Of a stretch of DNA of 64,000 nucleotides, positions 1-6,937 are shown in pieces. Position 1 is the first letter of the stretch. Each line of letters begins with the position of its first letter. This DNA comes from an uncultured Ligilactobacillus sp. (GTDB lineage: Bacteria > Bacillota > Bacilli > Lactobacillales > Lactobacillaceae), in contig CALVCU010000004.1 in NCBI GenBank assembly GCA_944326135.1, forward strand, positions 1 to 64,000. The letters run 5' to 3'. Under the pieces are notes generated by a model that made no database searches, was not told where the DNA came from, and was given only the letters and a program-made list of their open reading frames with translations. Made by a program: the position numbers and the translations under genes.

Positions 1-187
1 CAGCGGCAGCTTGTTGAGCAGCGGCTTCTTGAGCTTGTTTTTGTTGTTCAGCTTCAGCGGCAGCCTGTTGAGCAGCAGCTTCTTGAGCTTGTTTTTGTTG
101 TTCAGCTTCAGCGGCAGCTTGTTGAGCAGTAGCTTCTTGAGCTTGTTTTTGTTGTTCAGCTTCAGCGGCAGCTTGTTGAGCAGTAGC
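1..187. repeat. 54-bp in-frame tandem repeats inside the LysM gene
   Basis: Three complete 54-bp units (1-54, 55-108, 109-162) and a partial fourth (163 to about 187) are nearly identical. Each encodes 18 residues of the Gln/Ala-rich stalk on the minus strand. More units probably lie outside the window. Because the unit length is a multiple of three, changes in copy number would lengthen or shorten the stalk without breaking the frame. Confidence 0.95.
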
Positions 188-457
188 TTGATCTGAAGTT
201 ACTTGAACATTATTGAATTGTTCTGCTGTTGAGTTTGCTTGTGTTGGAATGTTTAATTGTTGTCCAACTGTAATAAAATTGACATCCTCAATCTTATTTG
301 CTTCTTGAATTGCTTCAACAGTTGTATTATATTTTTCAGCTAATTCAGAAAGTGTATCACCTTGTTTTACAGAGATGCTATCTGCATTAGCAACTGATGT
401 AGCTGCAGCAATTCCAGTAACAGCAGCTGCTGACACTAAGACTTTATTTAATTTCAT
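1..457 (-). CDS. LysM-domain secreted surface protein, C-terminus cut by the window edge
   Basis: The start is the ATG at 457-455, with a TAGGAG ribosome site just upstream, and the frame stays open to the window edge. Residues 1-25 are a signal peptide ending in VANA-DS. A LysM peptidoglycan-binding domain follows (SVKQGDTLSELAEKYNT to VGQQLNIP). After a short Ser/Asn/Gln linker the protein becomes a Gln/Ala/Glu repeat of 18 residues (unit QEATAQQAAAEAEQQKQA), which continues to the edge. This architecture is that of LysM aggregation-promoting-factor or cell-wall-hydrolase proteins of lactobacilli, which carry a C-terminal domain that is not visible here, so the exact family cannot be decided. 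It probably attaches non-covalently to the cell wall. Regulation may involve the TGTAAY repeats upstream. Confidence 0.88.
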   Translation of the reverse strand, partial: MKLNKVLVSAAAVTGIAAATSVANADSISVKQGDTLSELAEKYNTTVEAIQEANKIEDVNFITVGQQLNIPTQANSTAEQFNNVQVTSDQATAQQAAAEAEQQKQAQEATAQQAAAEAEQQKQAQEAAAQQAAAEAEQQKQAQEAAAQQAAA

Positions 458-550
458 TATAGAAACTTCACTCCTAAAAAATTATTTATATATTACTATT
501 ATTTCGAAACTAGTTCTAAAAGAACCACCAGTGAAAAGTATATCTAAATA

Positions 551-619
551 AAGTAACATTAATATAGCAAAAATATTACTTTTTGACACTTTTTTGTAAT
601 ATTTGTAACATTTTGTAAT
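551..619. promoter_or_regulatory. Cluster of TGTAAY-type repeats upstream of the LysM gene
   Basis: TGTAAT (595-600), TGTAAC (604-609) and TGTAAT (614-619) occur in direct repeat. An inverted pair AAGTAACATT (551-560) and AATATTACTT (about 572-581) lies beside them. TGTAAY hexamers in tandem resemble the half-sites known for the cell-wall regulator WalR, whose consensus is two TGTWAH hexamers five bases apart. The spacing here is three and four bases, so the match is imperfect. The cluster lies between the divergent LysM gene and the gene at 691 and could serve either. Confidence 0.35.
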
Positions 620-690
620 ATTTCTTGTGATTAAATTTTTTTAGACAAATGGGTTATACTTAATTTAGTAGTATATTAGGAGGCGATCCC

Positions 691-1167
691 ATGAATTTAA
701 AGAGTAAATTAAAAATATTTTGTATTAGTTCTACTATAATTTCAATTCCAATAATGATTCATAAGTTCGCATATAATGAAAATAATAGCTTGACTTTTGA
801 AGAAAAAAGGATGCTTTTTTGGCAAAAAAAAGTATATGATAAAAAGGTTGATTTTTTTATAAAAATAAAGTCATATAATTGGGATGAATTAATTATAAAT
901 AGAGATCGCTTTTTTGTTTATTTTGGTAAACGATCTAATATACAGTGTTTAGAGTTTGTATCTCATTTAAGTTATATTGCAAGAAAATTAGGAACAAATA
1001 TTTATTATGTTGATGTAAATAATCAAGAAACGAGACCTATTTTAAAAAATATAATTGAAAAATTAAAAATTGATAATTTTCCAGCGTTTTTACATTTTAA
1101 TAGGGGAAATTTTAAAAAATATAATTTTGATGAAGAGTTAGAGAAGTTTATTTTAAAGAACATATAA
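691..1167 (+). CDS. Membrane-anchored thioredoxin-like protein with a degenerate active site
   Basis: The ATG at 691 follows a strong AGGAGG ribosome site (about 679-684). Of 158 residues, about 7-23 form an N-terminal membrane anchor. Residues 73-155 look like a thioredoxin fold: a strand RFFVYFGK, the active-site position reading SNIQC (residues 82-86), a strand YYVDVNN, and the cis-proline loop DNFPAF (Pro131) followed by FNRG. Only the second cysteine of the usual CxxC remains (Cys86; the first is Asn83). Bacteriocin-associated thioredoxin-like proteins have a similar layout, but no bacteriocin genes are nearby. It therefore cannot be a normal dithiol oxidoreductase; it might bind a partner or act through one cysteine. 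Fold assignment is by eye. The gene stands alone and ends in a hairpin terminator. Confidence 0.6.
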   Translation: MNLKSKLKIFCISSTIISIPIMIHKFAYNENNSLTFEEKRMLFWQKKVYDKKVDFFIKIKSYNWDELIINRDRFFVYFGKRSNIQCLEFVSHLSYIARKLGTNIYYVDVNNQETRPILKNIIEKLKIDNFPAFLHFNRGNFKKYNFDEELEKFILKNI

Positions 1168-1222
1168 AAAAGCAAATTTCGATTTATCTAAGGTTAAAAG
1201 ATAATCGAAATTTGCTTTTTTT
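1167..1222. terminator. Bidirectional hairpin terminator
   Basis: Arms AAAAAGCAAATTTCGATT (1167-1184) and its complement (1203-1220) flank an 18-base loop. The T-run on each strand allows it to end both the gene at 691 and the convergent gene at 1571. Confidence 0.8.
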
Positions 1223-1571
1223 ATAATTTAATTATAAATGTACCACTTAAAAATGTGCAAATAAAGCAGGAAAGGAAAACACCTAAGTCAACCCAGGGAT
1301 TCCCAATACATCTAAAGAAATTTTTAATTCCTGTAATTCCAAGTATAAAAGCAGAAATAAAAATTAATAAATATACTACTTTAAGTGGAGCATACCAAAC
1401 TGTAATCGCTATAGATATTAATAATAATAGCGTACGAACATTATGGTACCACTTTATTTTGCCAAATACAGCAGACATATATGAAAATGAACGATTACGA
1501 GGTAAACTTCCAAATTTAAACATCGTAATTAATAACCATAGAACATATAGTAGAACTCCGATATATTCCAA
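1221..1571 (-). CDS. Small integral membrane protein of unknown function
   Basis: This encodes 116 residues, starting at TTG (1571-1569) behind an AAGGAG ribosome site. Hydrophobic stretches at about residues 2-18, 45-62, 66-83 and 94-113 predict four membrane segments. A basic, aromatic loop (PRNRSFSYMSAVFGKIKWYH) lies between the first two. I do not recognise the family. It lies just downstream of the nucleoside hydrolase gene on the same strand, with an 18-base gap, so the two are probably co-transcribed, but no functional link is visible in the sequence. The rightward frame over the same bases lacks a ribosome site and is a shadow. Confidence 0.65.
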   Translation of the reverse strand: MEYIGVLLYVLWLLITMFKFGSLPRNRSFSYMSAVFGKIKWYHNVRTLLLLISIAITVWYAPLKVVYLLIFISAFILGITGIKNFFRCIGNPWVDLGVFLSCFICTFLSGTFIIKL

Positions 1572-1588
1572 AATAGATAAACTCCTTA

Positions 1589-2548
1589 TTAATTCTGATT
1601 AAATAAGGCTGATAACTTGTCCATAAACATTGATACAAATCTGTCTTTTTCAACATTTACAGCAGCTTGACATGTAGTTGCTGGATCGTTGATACGTTTT
1701 TCATCACCAATCGTTCTTCCGGCATATGGGCCTTCAGTTTCAACTTTCATATTTAAGTATATTGTCTGTAATAAACTAGGATCAACTGCAGCAGCAACAG
1801 CTAATGGATCATGTAAAGCACAGCCTCCAAGATGTGGGCTAGTAATTTTATATGCATCTATATAATAATCAACAATATCGGCAAATGCAATAGCAGATTT
1901 AGTACCTAATTCGCGCCAAATTTGTGTTTCATTTTTTGTTAATAGTGTTCTTGTAGTAACATCTAATCCAACCATTGTAAGAGGTAAATTACTTTGAAAT
2001 ACTTGATTTGCAGCTTCCGGATCTTGATTTATATTTGCTTCAGTAACGGGATTAACATTCCCAGGAATTGTTAACGCTCCTCCCATAAGTGTTACATGAC
2101 CGATTAAATCTACAATCTCTGGATCTTTTTTAATTGCTTGGGCAAGGTTTGTTAATGGACCAGTAGGAACAATTATTAAAGAACCTTGGTATTTATGTGC
2201 TGCTTCAATGTAAAAATCAACACCATCTTGCTTTTCAATTGGACGTTTTGCAGTAGGTAATTCAACTTCTCCAATACCATTTACACCATGAATTTGTTGA
2301 CTTATAGGCATTACATCAAAATGATCTGTTGTTAATGAATGCTCTGCTCCTATAAAAACAGGAATGTCTGAATGTCCAAGTAATTCTAATAGATCTAAAC
2401 TATTTTGAGCTGCCTTTTTAGTAATTACGTTACCATAAGAGCATACAATACCAATCAAATCACATTCGGGAGTAGCGAGTGCATATGCAATTGCTAATGC
2501 ATCATCAATACCAGTATCTAAATCAAGAATCATTTTATATTTTGCCAT
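1589..2548 (-). CDS. Nucleoside hydrolase (IUNH family)
   Basis: A cytosolic enzyme that splits the N-glycosidic bond of ribonucleosides to give base and ribose. It has 319 residues, the family length. The N-terminal calcium-binding signature DxDxGxDDA is present (DLDTGIDDA, residues 8-16). Later markers are VPTGPLTNLA, VTLMGGAL, the conserved stretch NPVTEANINQDPEAA, and a C-terminal HDPLAVAAAV containing the metal-binding Asp. The start is the ATG at 2548 behind GGAGAC; an upstream in-frame extension has no ribosome site and a poor composition. It is divergent from the Ugp-type ABC operon, with a perfect palindrome in between that may coordinate both. Exact nucleoside preference (purine, pyrimidine or general) cannot be read. 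Confidence 0.93.
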   Translation of the reverse strand: MAKYKMILDLDTGIDDALAIAYALATPECDLIGIVCSYGNVITKKAAQNSLDLLELLGHSDIPVFIGAEHSLTTDHFDVMPISQQIHGVNGIGEVELPTAKRPIEKQDGVDFYIEAAHKYQGSLIIVPTGPLTNLAQAIKKDPEIVDLIGHVTLMGGALTIPGNVNPVTEANINQDPEAANQVFQSNLPLTMVGLDVTTRTLLTKNETQIWRELGTKSAIAFADIVDYYIDAYKITSPHLGGCALHDPLAVAAAVDPSLLQTIYLNMKVETEGPYAGRTIGDEKRINDPATTCQAAVNVEKDRFVSMFMDKLSALFNQN

Positions 2549-2626
2549 GGGAATGTCTCCTTTACTATTCTTGTTAATCATTTTAACAAAAAAAAAATAG
2601 AAATGCAGTGTCTTTTTATTATATTT

Positions 2627-2642
2627 TTTGGAACGTTCCAAA
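2627..2642. promoter_or_regulatory. Perfect 16-bp palindrome, likely operator
   Basis: TTTGGAACGTTCCAAA is fully self-complementary with a central CG, the usual form of a LacI/GalR-family operator. It lies about 80 bp upstream of the nucleoside hydrolase start and about 230 bp upstream of the ABC operon. No LacI-type gene is present in the window, so the binder would be encoded elsewhere. Confidence 0.55.
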
Positions 2643-2766
2643 TGATAAAATGATAAGTTTCCATATTTATTAAAGATGACACAAAAACCGAACATTTAAT
2701 TTTTTTGGAAAAAAGGCAATATTTCAAAAAAATGACTTAAAATTCAAAAAAAATTCAAAAAATCTA

Positions 2767-2794
2767 TTGATTATTTTTTAATCACTGATACAAT
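2767..2794 (+). promoter_or_regulatory. Promoter of the Ugp-type ABC operon
   Basis: -35 TTGATT (2767-2772), 16-base spacer, -10 TACAAT (2789-2794). It fits sigma-A and leaves a leader of about 70 bases before the ATPase start at 2872. The rest of the 2549-2871 gap is AT-rich with no gene. Confidence 0.6.
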
Positions 2795-2871
2795 TTATGG
2801 TGTTATATGAATTGAAAAATCGCAATATTTTGTGGATAACTTTATTTGAATGAATAGGAGAGTATTGCAAG

Positions 2872-3948
2872 ATGATTGAAGTTTCTAACCTCAATAAGAC
2901 TTATGAAAATGGCTATGAGGCATTGAAAAATGTTAATTTTTCAGTGGAAAAAGGCGAATTAGTTTGTTTATTAGGGCCAAGTGGATGTGGTAAATCGACT
3001 TTATTAAACATCATTTCTGGGCTATTAGATGCAACATCTGGTGATATAAAATTTGATGGTAAATCTGTTTTGAATATTGCACCTGAAAATCGCGATATTG
3101 GTTTCGTATTTCAAAATTATGCTTTATTTCCACATATGACTGCTGAAGAAAATGTAATGTTCCCATTAACTGTAGGAAAAAATAAAATTTCAAAAAAAGA
3201 AGCAAAAAAAATTGCTTTAAAATATATGGAATTAACTCATATAACAGACATTTTTCAAAAAAGGCCAGGTCAATTATCTGGTGGTCAGCAACAACGTGTT
3301 GCAATTGCAAGAGCTTTAGTTCAACAACCTAAGGTTCTATTAATGGATGAACCGCTCAGTAATTTAGACGCACGTCTTCGGTTACAAATTCGAGAAGAAA
3401 TTCGTTCTTTAGTGAAAGAGGTTGGTATTACAACTATTTTTGTAACACACGACCAAGAAGAAGCACTTTCTATTGGAGATCGCATTATTTTATTAAATAA
3501 TGGGATTGTCCAACAAGCAGATCAGAGTCAAAATTTATATTTAAATCCAACAAATCAATTTGTTGCTAATTTTATTGGCAATCCAGTCATTGACTTATTT
3601 AATGTTAGTTTTGATGATGATCAGTTAAGATCATCACAATTCAGTATTTTATTAAATAGAATAAATCAATCAAAATTAAAAGAACCATTAAAATCAGGTA
3701 AATATGTTTTAGGAATTCGTCCAGAAAATTTACAACTTTCATCTGAAAAGTCTGCAGATTTTCAAATTAAAGTTGATGATATAGAACTTATCGGACGAGA
3801 TAGAATTTTAAAATTTTATATTAATCAAACACAATATAGATCTCTAGTTAATATAGAAGATTTAATTAATATTGGTGACTTTATTAATTTAAGATTCGAT
3901 ATGGATAAAGCATTTATATTTAAAGAAAATGGAGAACGGGTATATTAA
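2872..3948 (+). CDS. ABC transporter ATPase, UgpC/MalK-PotA type
   Basis: This 358-residue protein powers the importer encoded downstream and sits at the inner face of the membrane. It has Walker A GPSGCGKS (35-42), Q-loop Gln81, signature LSGGQQQR (135-142), Walker B LLMDEP (156-161) and switch His193 in VTHDQEEA. Residues from about 235 form the C-terminal TOBE/regulatory region typical of carbohydrate and glycerol-phosphate importers (GIRPENLQL). The gene leads the operon, and the next gene begins two bases after its stop. Substrate cannot be read from the ATPase; the UgpB-like binding protein suggests a glycerol-phosphate or glycerophosphodiester type of ligand. Confidence 0.9.
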   Translation: MIEVSNLNKTYENGYEALKNVNFSVEKGELVCLLGPSGCGKSTLLNIISGLLDATSGDIKFDGKSVLNIAPENRDIGFVFQNYALFPHMTAEENVMFPLTVGKNKISKKEAKKIALKYMELTHITDIFQKRPGQLSGGQQQRVAIARALVQQPKVLLMDEPLSNLDARLRLQIREEIRSLVKEVGITTIFVTHDQEEALSIGDRIILLNNGIVQQADQSQNLYLNPTNQFVANFIGNPVIDLFNVSFDDDQLRSSQFSILLNRINQSKLKEPLKSGKYVLGIRPENLQLSSEKSADFQIKVDDIELIGRDRILKFYINQTQYRSLVNIEDLINIGDFINLRFDMDKAFIFKENGERVY

Positions 3949-3949
3949 G

Positions 3950-4828
3950 ATGAAAAAACATAAAGCAAAAAATGATTGGAGTGCATGGTGGTTTTTAGGA
4001 CCTGCATTAATCGGAATTGCACTTTTTAGTATTTTCCCTATAATTAGAGCGTTTATAATGAGTTTCCAATCAGGTACTCTAATTTCAATGCACTGGACAG
4101 GTTTATCAAATTATAAATATGTTATTCATGATCCATATTTTGCAAAGGCATTACAGAATACAGCTTTATATGCATTTACTGTAGTACCGATTGGAATGAT
4201 TATTTCAATTGCAATTGCATGGAATTTATTTAATAAAGTAAAACATTCTAAGTTTTTTGAAACATTATTTTTTATGCCATATGTAACAAGTACAATCGCC
4301 ATTGGTATAGTATTTCGTTATATTTTTAATGGTCAATATGGATTATTAAATTACATTTTAAAATTTTTCAACCTAGGAACACCAAACTGGTTAGATGATC
4401 CAAATATGAATATGATTACTGCAATAATTTTCGGTATATGGTTAAGTTTAGCTTTTAATATTGTAATTTTAATGTCCGCATTAAGAGGTATTGACAGTCA
4501 ACACTATACAATTGCAAAAATGTATGGCGCATCTGATTCAGAAGTATTTTTTAAAGTTACATTACCTCAATTAATACCAACATTAGCGTTTTTATTAACT
4601 GTAAATTTGATTAATGCTTTCAAAGTTTATACTCAGATTTATGCGCTATTTAATGGCCAACCTGGAATAGCTGGAAGTGCAATGACAGCAGTATATTATA
4701 TATTTAATAAATTCCAAATCGTTGGTACTCCAGGTGTGGCAATGGCAGCTACAGTTTTATTATTCTTTGTTATTTTGATAATTTCATTTTTACAAAATAA
4801 ATTACTAGATAAGGTGAACCATCGATGA
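3950..4828 (+). CDS. ABC transporter permease, UgpA type
   Basis: A 292-residue integral membrane subunit with six predicted helices (first at about 11-33). The EAA loop that docks on the ATPase is AKMYGASDSEVFFKVTLP. I chose the ATG at 3950, directly after the ATPase stop, over an in-frame ATG at 3929 inside the ATPase gene; neither has an ideal ribosome site, so translational coupling is likely. It would form a heterodimer with the next permease. Its stop overlaps the following start as ATGA. Confidence 0.88.
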   Translation: MKKHKAKNDWSAWWFLGPALIGIALFSIFPIIRAFIMSFQSGTLISMHWTGLSNYKYVIHDPYFAKALQNTALYAFTVVPIGMIISIAIAWNLFNKVKHSKFFETLFFMPYVTSTIAIGIVFRYIFNGQYGLLNYILKFFNLGTPNWLDDPNMNMITAIIFGIWLSLAFNIVILMSALRGIDSQHYTIAKMYGASDSEVFFKVTLPQLIPTLAFLLTVNLINAFKVYTQIYALFNGQPGIAGSAMTAVYYIFNKFQIVGTPGVAMAATVLLFFVILIISFLQNKLLDKVNHR

Positions 4829-5643
4829 AAAAGATAACAGGTCTAATTACGTGGACTTTTATAATTGTACTAAGTATCATTACAGTTTTTCCATTTATTT
4901 ATATGATTTTAGGTGGATTAATGTCATTTCCAGAAACAACAAGTATTCCACCAACAATAATTCCTCATCATTTGCATTTTGAAAATTATATACAAGTATT
5001 TCAACAAGCGCCATTTTTAAACTATTTTGTAAATACATTGATTATTTCTTCAATTGATACAATTTGTGTTTTATTAACTTCATTATTAGCTGCTTTTGCT
5101 TTAACAACACTTAATTTTAAGGGTAAGAAATTTGTAAAATTTCTTTTAGTATCTTTGTTAATGATTCCATCGGAAGCTATTATTTTTACAAACTATAATA
5201 CTATAGCTCAATGGGGATTATTAAATACTTATATTGGCTTGTTTTTACCATTCACTACGAGTGTATTTTATATTTACTACTTAAATAGTTACTTCCAAGG
5301 GATTCCACGAAGTATTTATCAAGCAGCAAAGATAAGTGGTGCAAGTAATTGGGATTATATTTGGAAAATTTTGGTTCCAATGGCCAAACCAGCATTAACA
5401 ACTGTTGGATTATTATCATTTATTTCTGGATGGAATTCATTCTTATGGCCTTTATTAGTTACAAATGATGATAAGATGAGGCTTTTGAACAATGGATTAG
5501 CAAACTTTACTTCTGATGGTGGAGCACAAACACAATTGCAATTAGCTGCTGCAACTCTGACTGTTATTCCTATTTTAATTGTCTACTTTATTTTTAGAAA
5601 ACAAATAATTAAAGGAGTTACACGTGATGGTATTAAAGGATAA
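4825..5643 (+). CDS. ABC transporter permease, UgpE/MalG type
   Basis: A 272-residue second membrane subunit with six predicted helices and the EAA loop AAKISGASNWDYIWKILVP. The start overlaps the previous stop (ATGA at 4825-4828), a classic translational coupling. The C-terminal VTRDGIKG matches the usual end of MalG/UgpE permeases. Its last 17 bases overlap the start of the MBL-fold gene. Confidence 0.9.
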   Translation: MKKITGLITWTFIIVLSIITVFPFIYMILGGLMSFPETTSIPPTIIPHHLHFENYIQVFQQAPFLNYFVNTLIISSIDTICVLLTSLLAAFALTTLNFKGKKFVKFLLVSLLMIPSEAIIFTNYNTIAQWGLLNTYIGLFLPFTTSVFYIYYLNSYFQGIPRSIYQAAKISGASNWDYIWKILVPMAKPALTTVGLLSFISGWNSFLWPLLVTNDDKMRLLNNGLANFTSDGGAQTQLQLAAATLTVIPILIVYFIFRKQIIKGVTRDGIKG

Positions 5644-6907
5644 AAAAACAAAAATAATTTATCATCAGGGTGTAAATACAATAGGTGGGACAAATATAGA
5701 AATTATATATGATGACTCACATATATTTTTTGATTTAGGAACTGAGTTTCGTCCAACGTTAAAATTACCAGATGAAACTTACAAAACATTAATAAAAAAT
5801 AAGCTAATTCCTAAGTTAAATGATTTTTATGATGAAAATTTAGATGGTGCTCCTAAATGGGAAAATAAGTTTAAACATTCTGCTGCATTTATTTCACATT
5901 TGCATTTAGACCATACAAAAATGTTAAATTTTGTTGATCAAAGAATTCCAATTTATAGTAGCTTTGGTACAATTGAAATTTTGAAAACATTAAACCAAAG
6001 TGGCTCATTTTTATTACCAGCAGCAAAACATCCGCAAAATTATATGCGAAATATAATTGCTGCAAAGATGTATGAACCAATAAAAATTGGTGATATCACT
6101 GTTGAACTTTATCCCGTTGATCATGATGCGAGTGGTGCAGTTGCACTTTTTATTCATACTCCAGATAAATTTATTGTTTATACAGGAGATTTAAGAATGC
6201 ATGGATTTAATCCAGAATTTACACAAAAAATGCTTAAAAGTGCTAAAAATTGTGATCTATTAATTTGTGAAGGTGTAGGAGTTAGTTTTCCTGACAATAA
6301 CCAAAAGGATGCGATATCTGAAAAAGAATTACTTCAGTCTTTTATTAATAAAGTTAACCAAGCTAAAAATCGACCAATTGTGTTTAATACTTACCCAGGT
6401 AACATAGCTCGATTAATTAATTTTTGTAATTATTGTCCACGAAAAATAGTTTTAACAGCTAAACGTGCACAATTAATTAAAAAGATTACTAATAAAGAGT
6501 TTCTATATTATTATTTACCGAATGAAGAAAAAATTGAGGAACTTAATCCTATTAAGGAGGTGAGTTATAAAGCATTATTGAAAGATAAAACAGAATTTGT
6601 ATGGCAAATAGAAGATAACTTTGATAAGTTACAACCTTATACTTTATATATTCATAGTGATGCGGAACCATTAGGAGATTTTGATCCTAAGTATCAAAAA
6701 TTTTTAAATTGTTTAAAGAAGCATCAAGTTGAATTCGTTGCTCTTGCATGCTCGGGACATGCTACAGCACAGGAATTGGATGAGATTATCGCAGGAATAA
6801 AGCCGCAATTGTTAACAACAATACATAGTTTTCATCCTGAAAAATTAAAAAATCCCTTTGGAAAATGTATATTAGTGCAAAATGGACAACGTCTAATTTT
6901 GTATTAA
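5627..6907 (+). CDS. RNase J-like metallo-beta-lactamase-fold hydrolase inside the ABC operon
   Basis: A 426-residue predicted cytosolic, zinc-dependent hydrolase. Metal-binding motifs are HLHLDH (91-96), His166 in VDHDASG and Asp188 in TGDLR, followed by ICEG and a C-terminal CSGHATAQELDEI...IHSFH block. This matches the beta-CASP/RNase J arrangement (phosphodiester hydrolysis of nucleic acids) more than small-molecule lactamases, although it lacks the long RNase J C-terminal region. Start at ATG 5627 (GTG 5624 is also possible) behind AAAGGAG at 5611-5617. It overlaps the permease gene and is followed by the binding-protein gene 30 bases on, so it belongs to the import operon. It might cleave the imported phosphodiester or an RNA; the substrate is unknown. 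Confidence 0.85.
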   Translation: MVLKDKKTKIIYHQGVNTIGGTNIEIIYDDSHIFFDLGTEFRPTLKLPDETYKTLIKNKLIPKLNDFYDENLDGAPKWENKFKHSAAFISHLHLDHTKMLNFVDQRIPIYSSFGTIEILKTLNQSGSFLLPAAKHPQNYMRNIIAAKMYEPIKIGDITVELYPVDHDASGAVALFIHTPDKFIVYTGDLRMHGFNPEFTQKMLKSAKNCDLLICEGVGVSFPDNNQKDAISEKELLQSFINKVNQAKNRPIVFNTYPGNIARLINFCNYCPRKIVLTAKRAQLIKKITNKEFLYYYLPNEEKIEELNPIKEVSYKALLKDKTEFVWQIEDNFDKLQPYTLYIHSDAEPLGDFDPKYQKFLNCLKKHQVEFVALACSGHATAQELDEIIAGIKPQLLTTIHSFHPEKLKNPFGKCILVQNGQRLILY

Positions 6908-6937
6908 AATAAAAAATTTTATAAAGGAGGAACTTTT

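Noticed and set aside
1-187. CRISPR-like array
   Set aside because: Units are directly adjacent without spacers and encode a protein repeat.
11-196. Rightward 61-residue frame over the repeats
   Set aside because: It is the antisense reading of the LysM repeat; composition comes from the repeat and there is no ribosome site.
1255-1602. Rightward 115-residue frame
   Set aside because: Antisense of the small membrane protein gene, which has a better ribosome site and hydrophobic segments.
2549-2695. N-terminal extension of the nucleoside hydrolase
   Set aside because: No ribosome site at the longer start, and the conserved family N-terminus begins at 2548.
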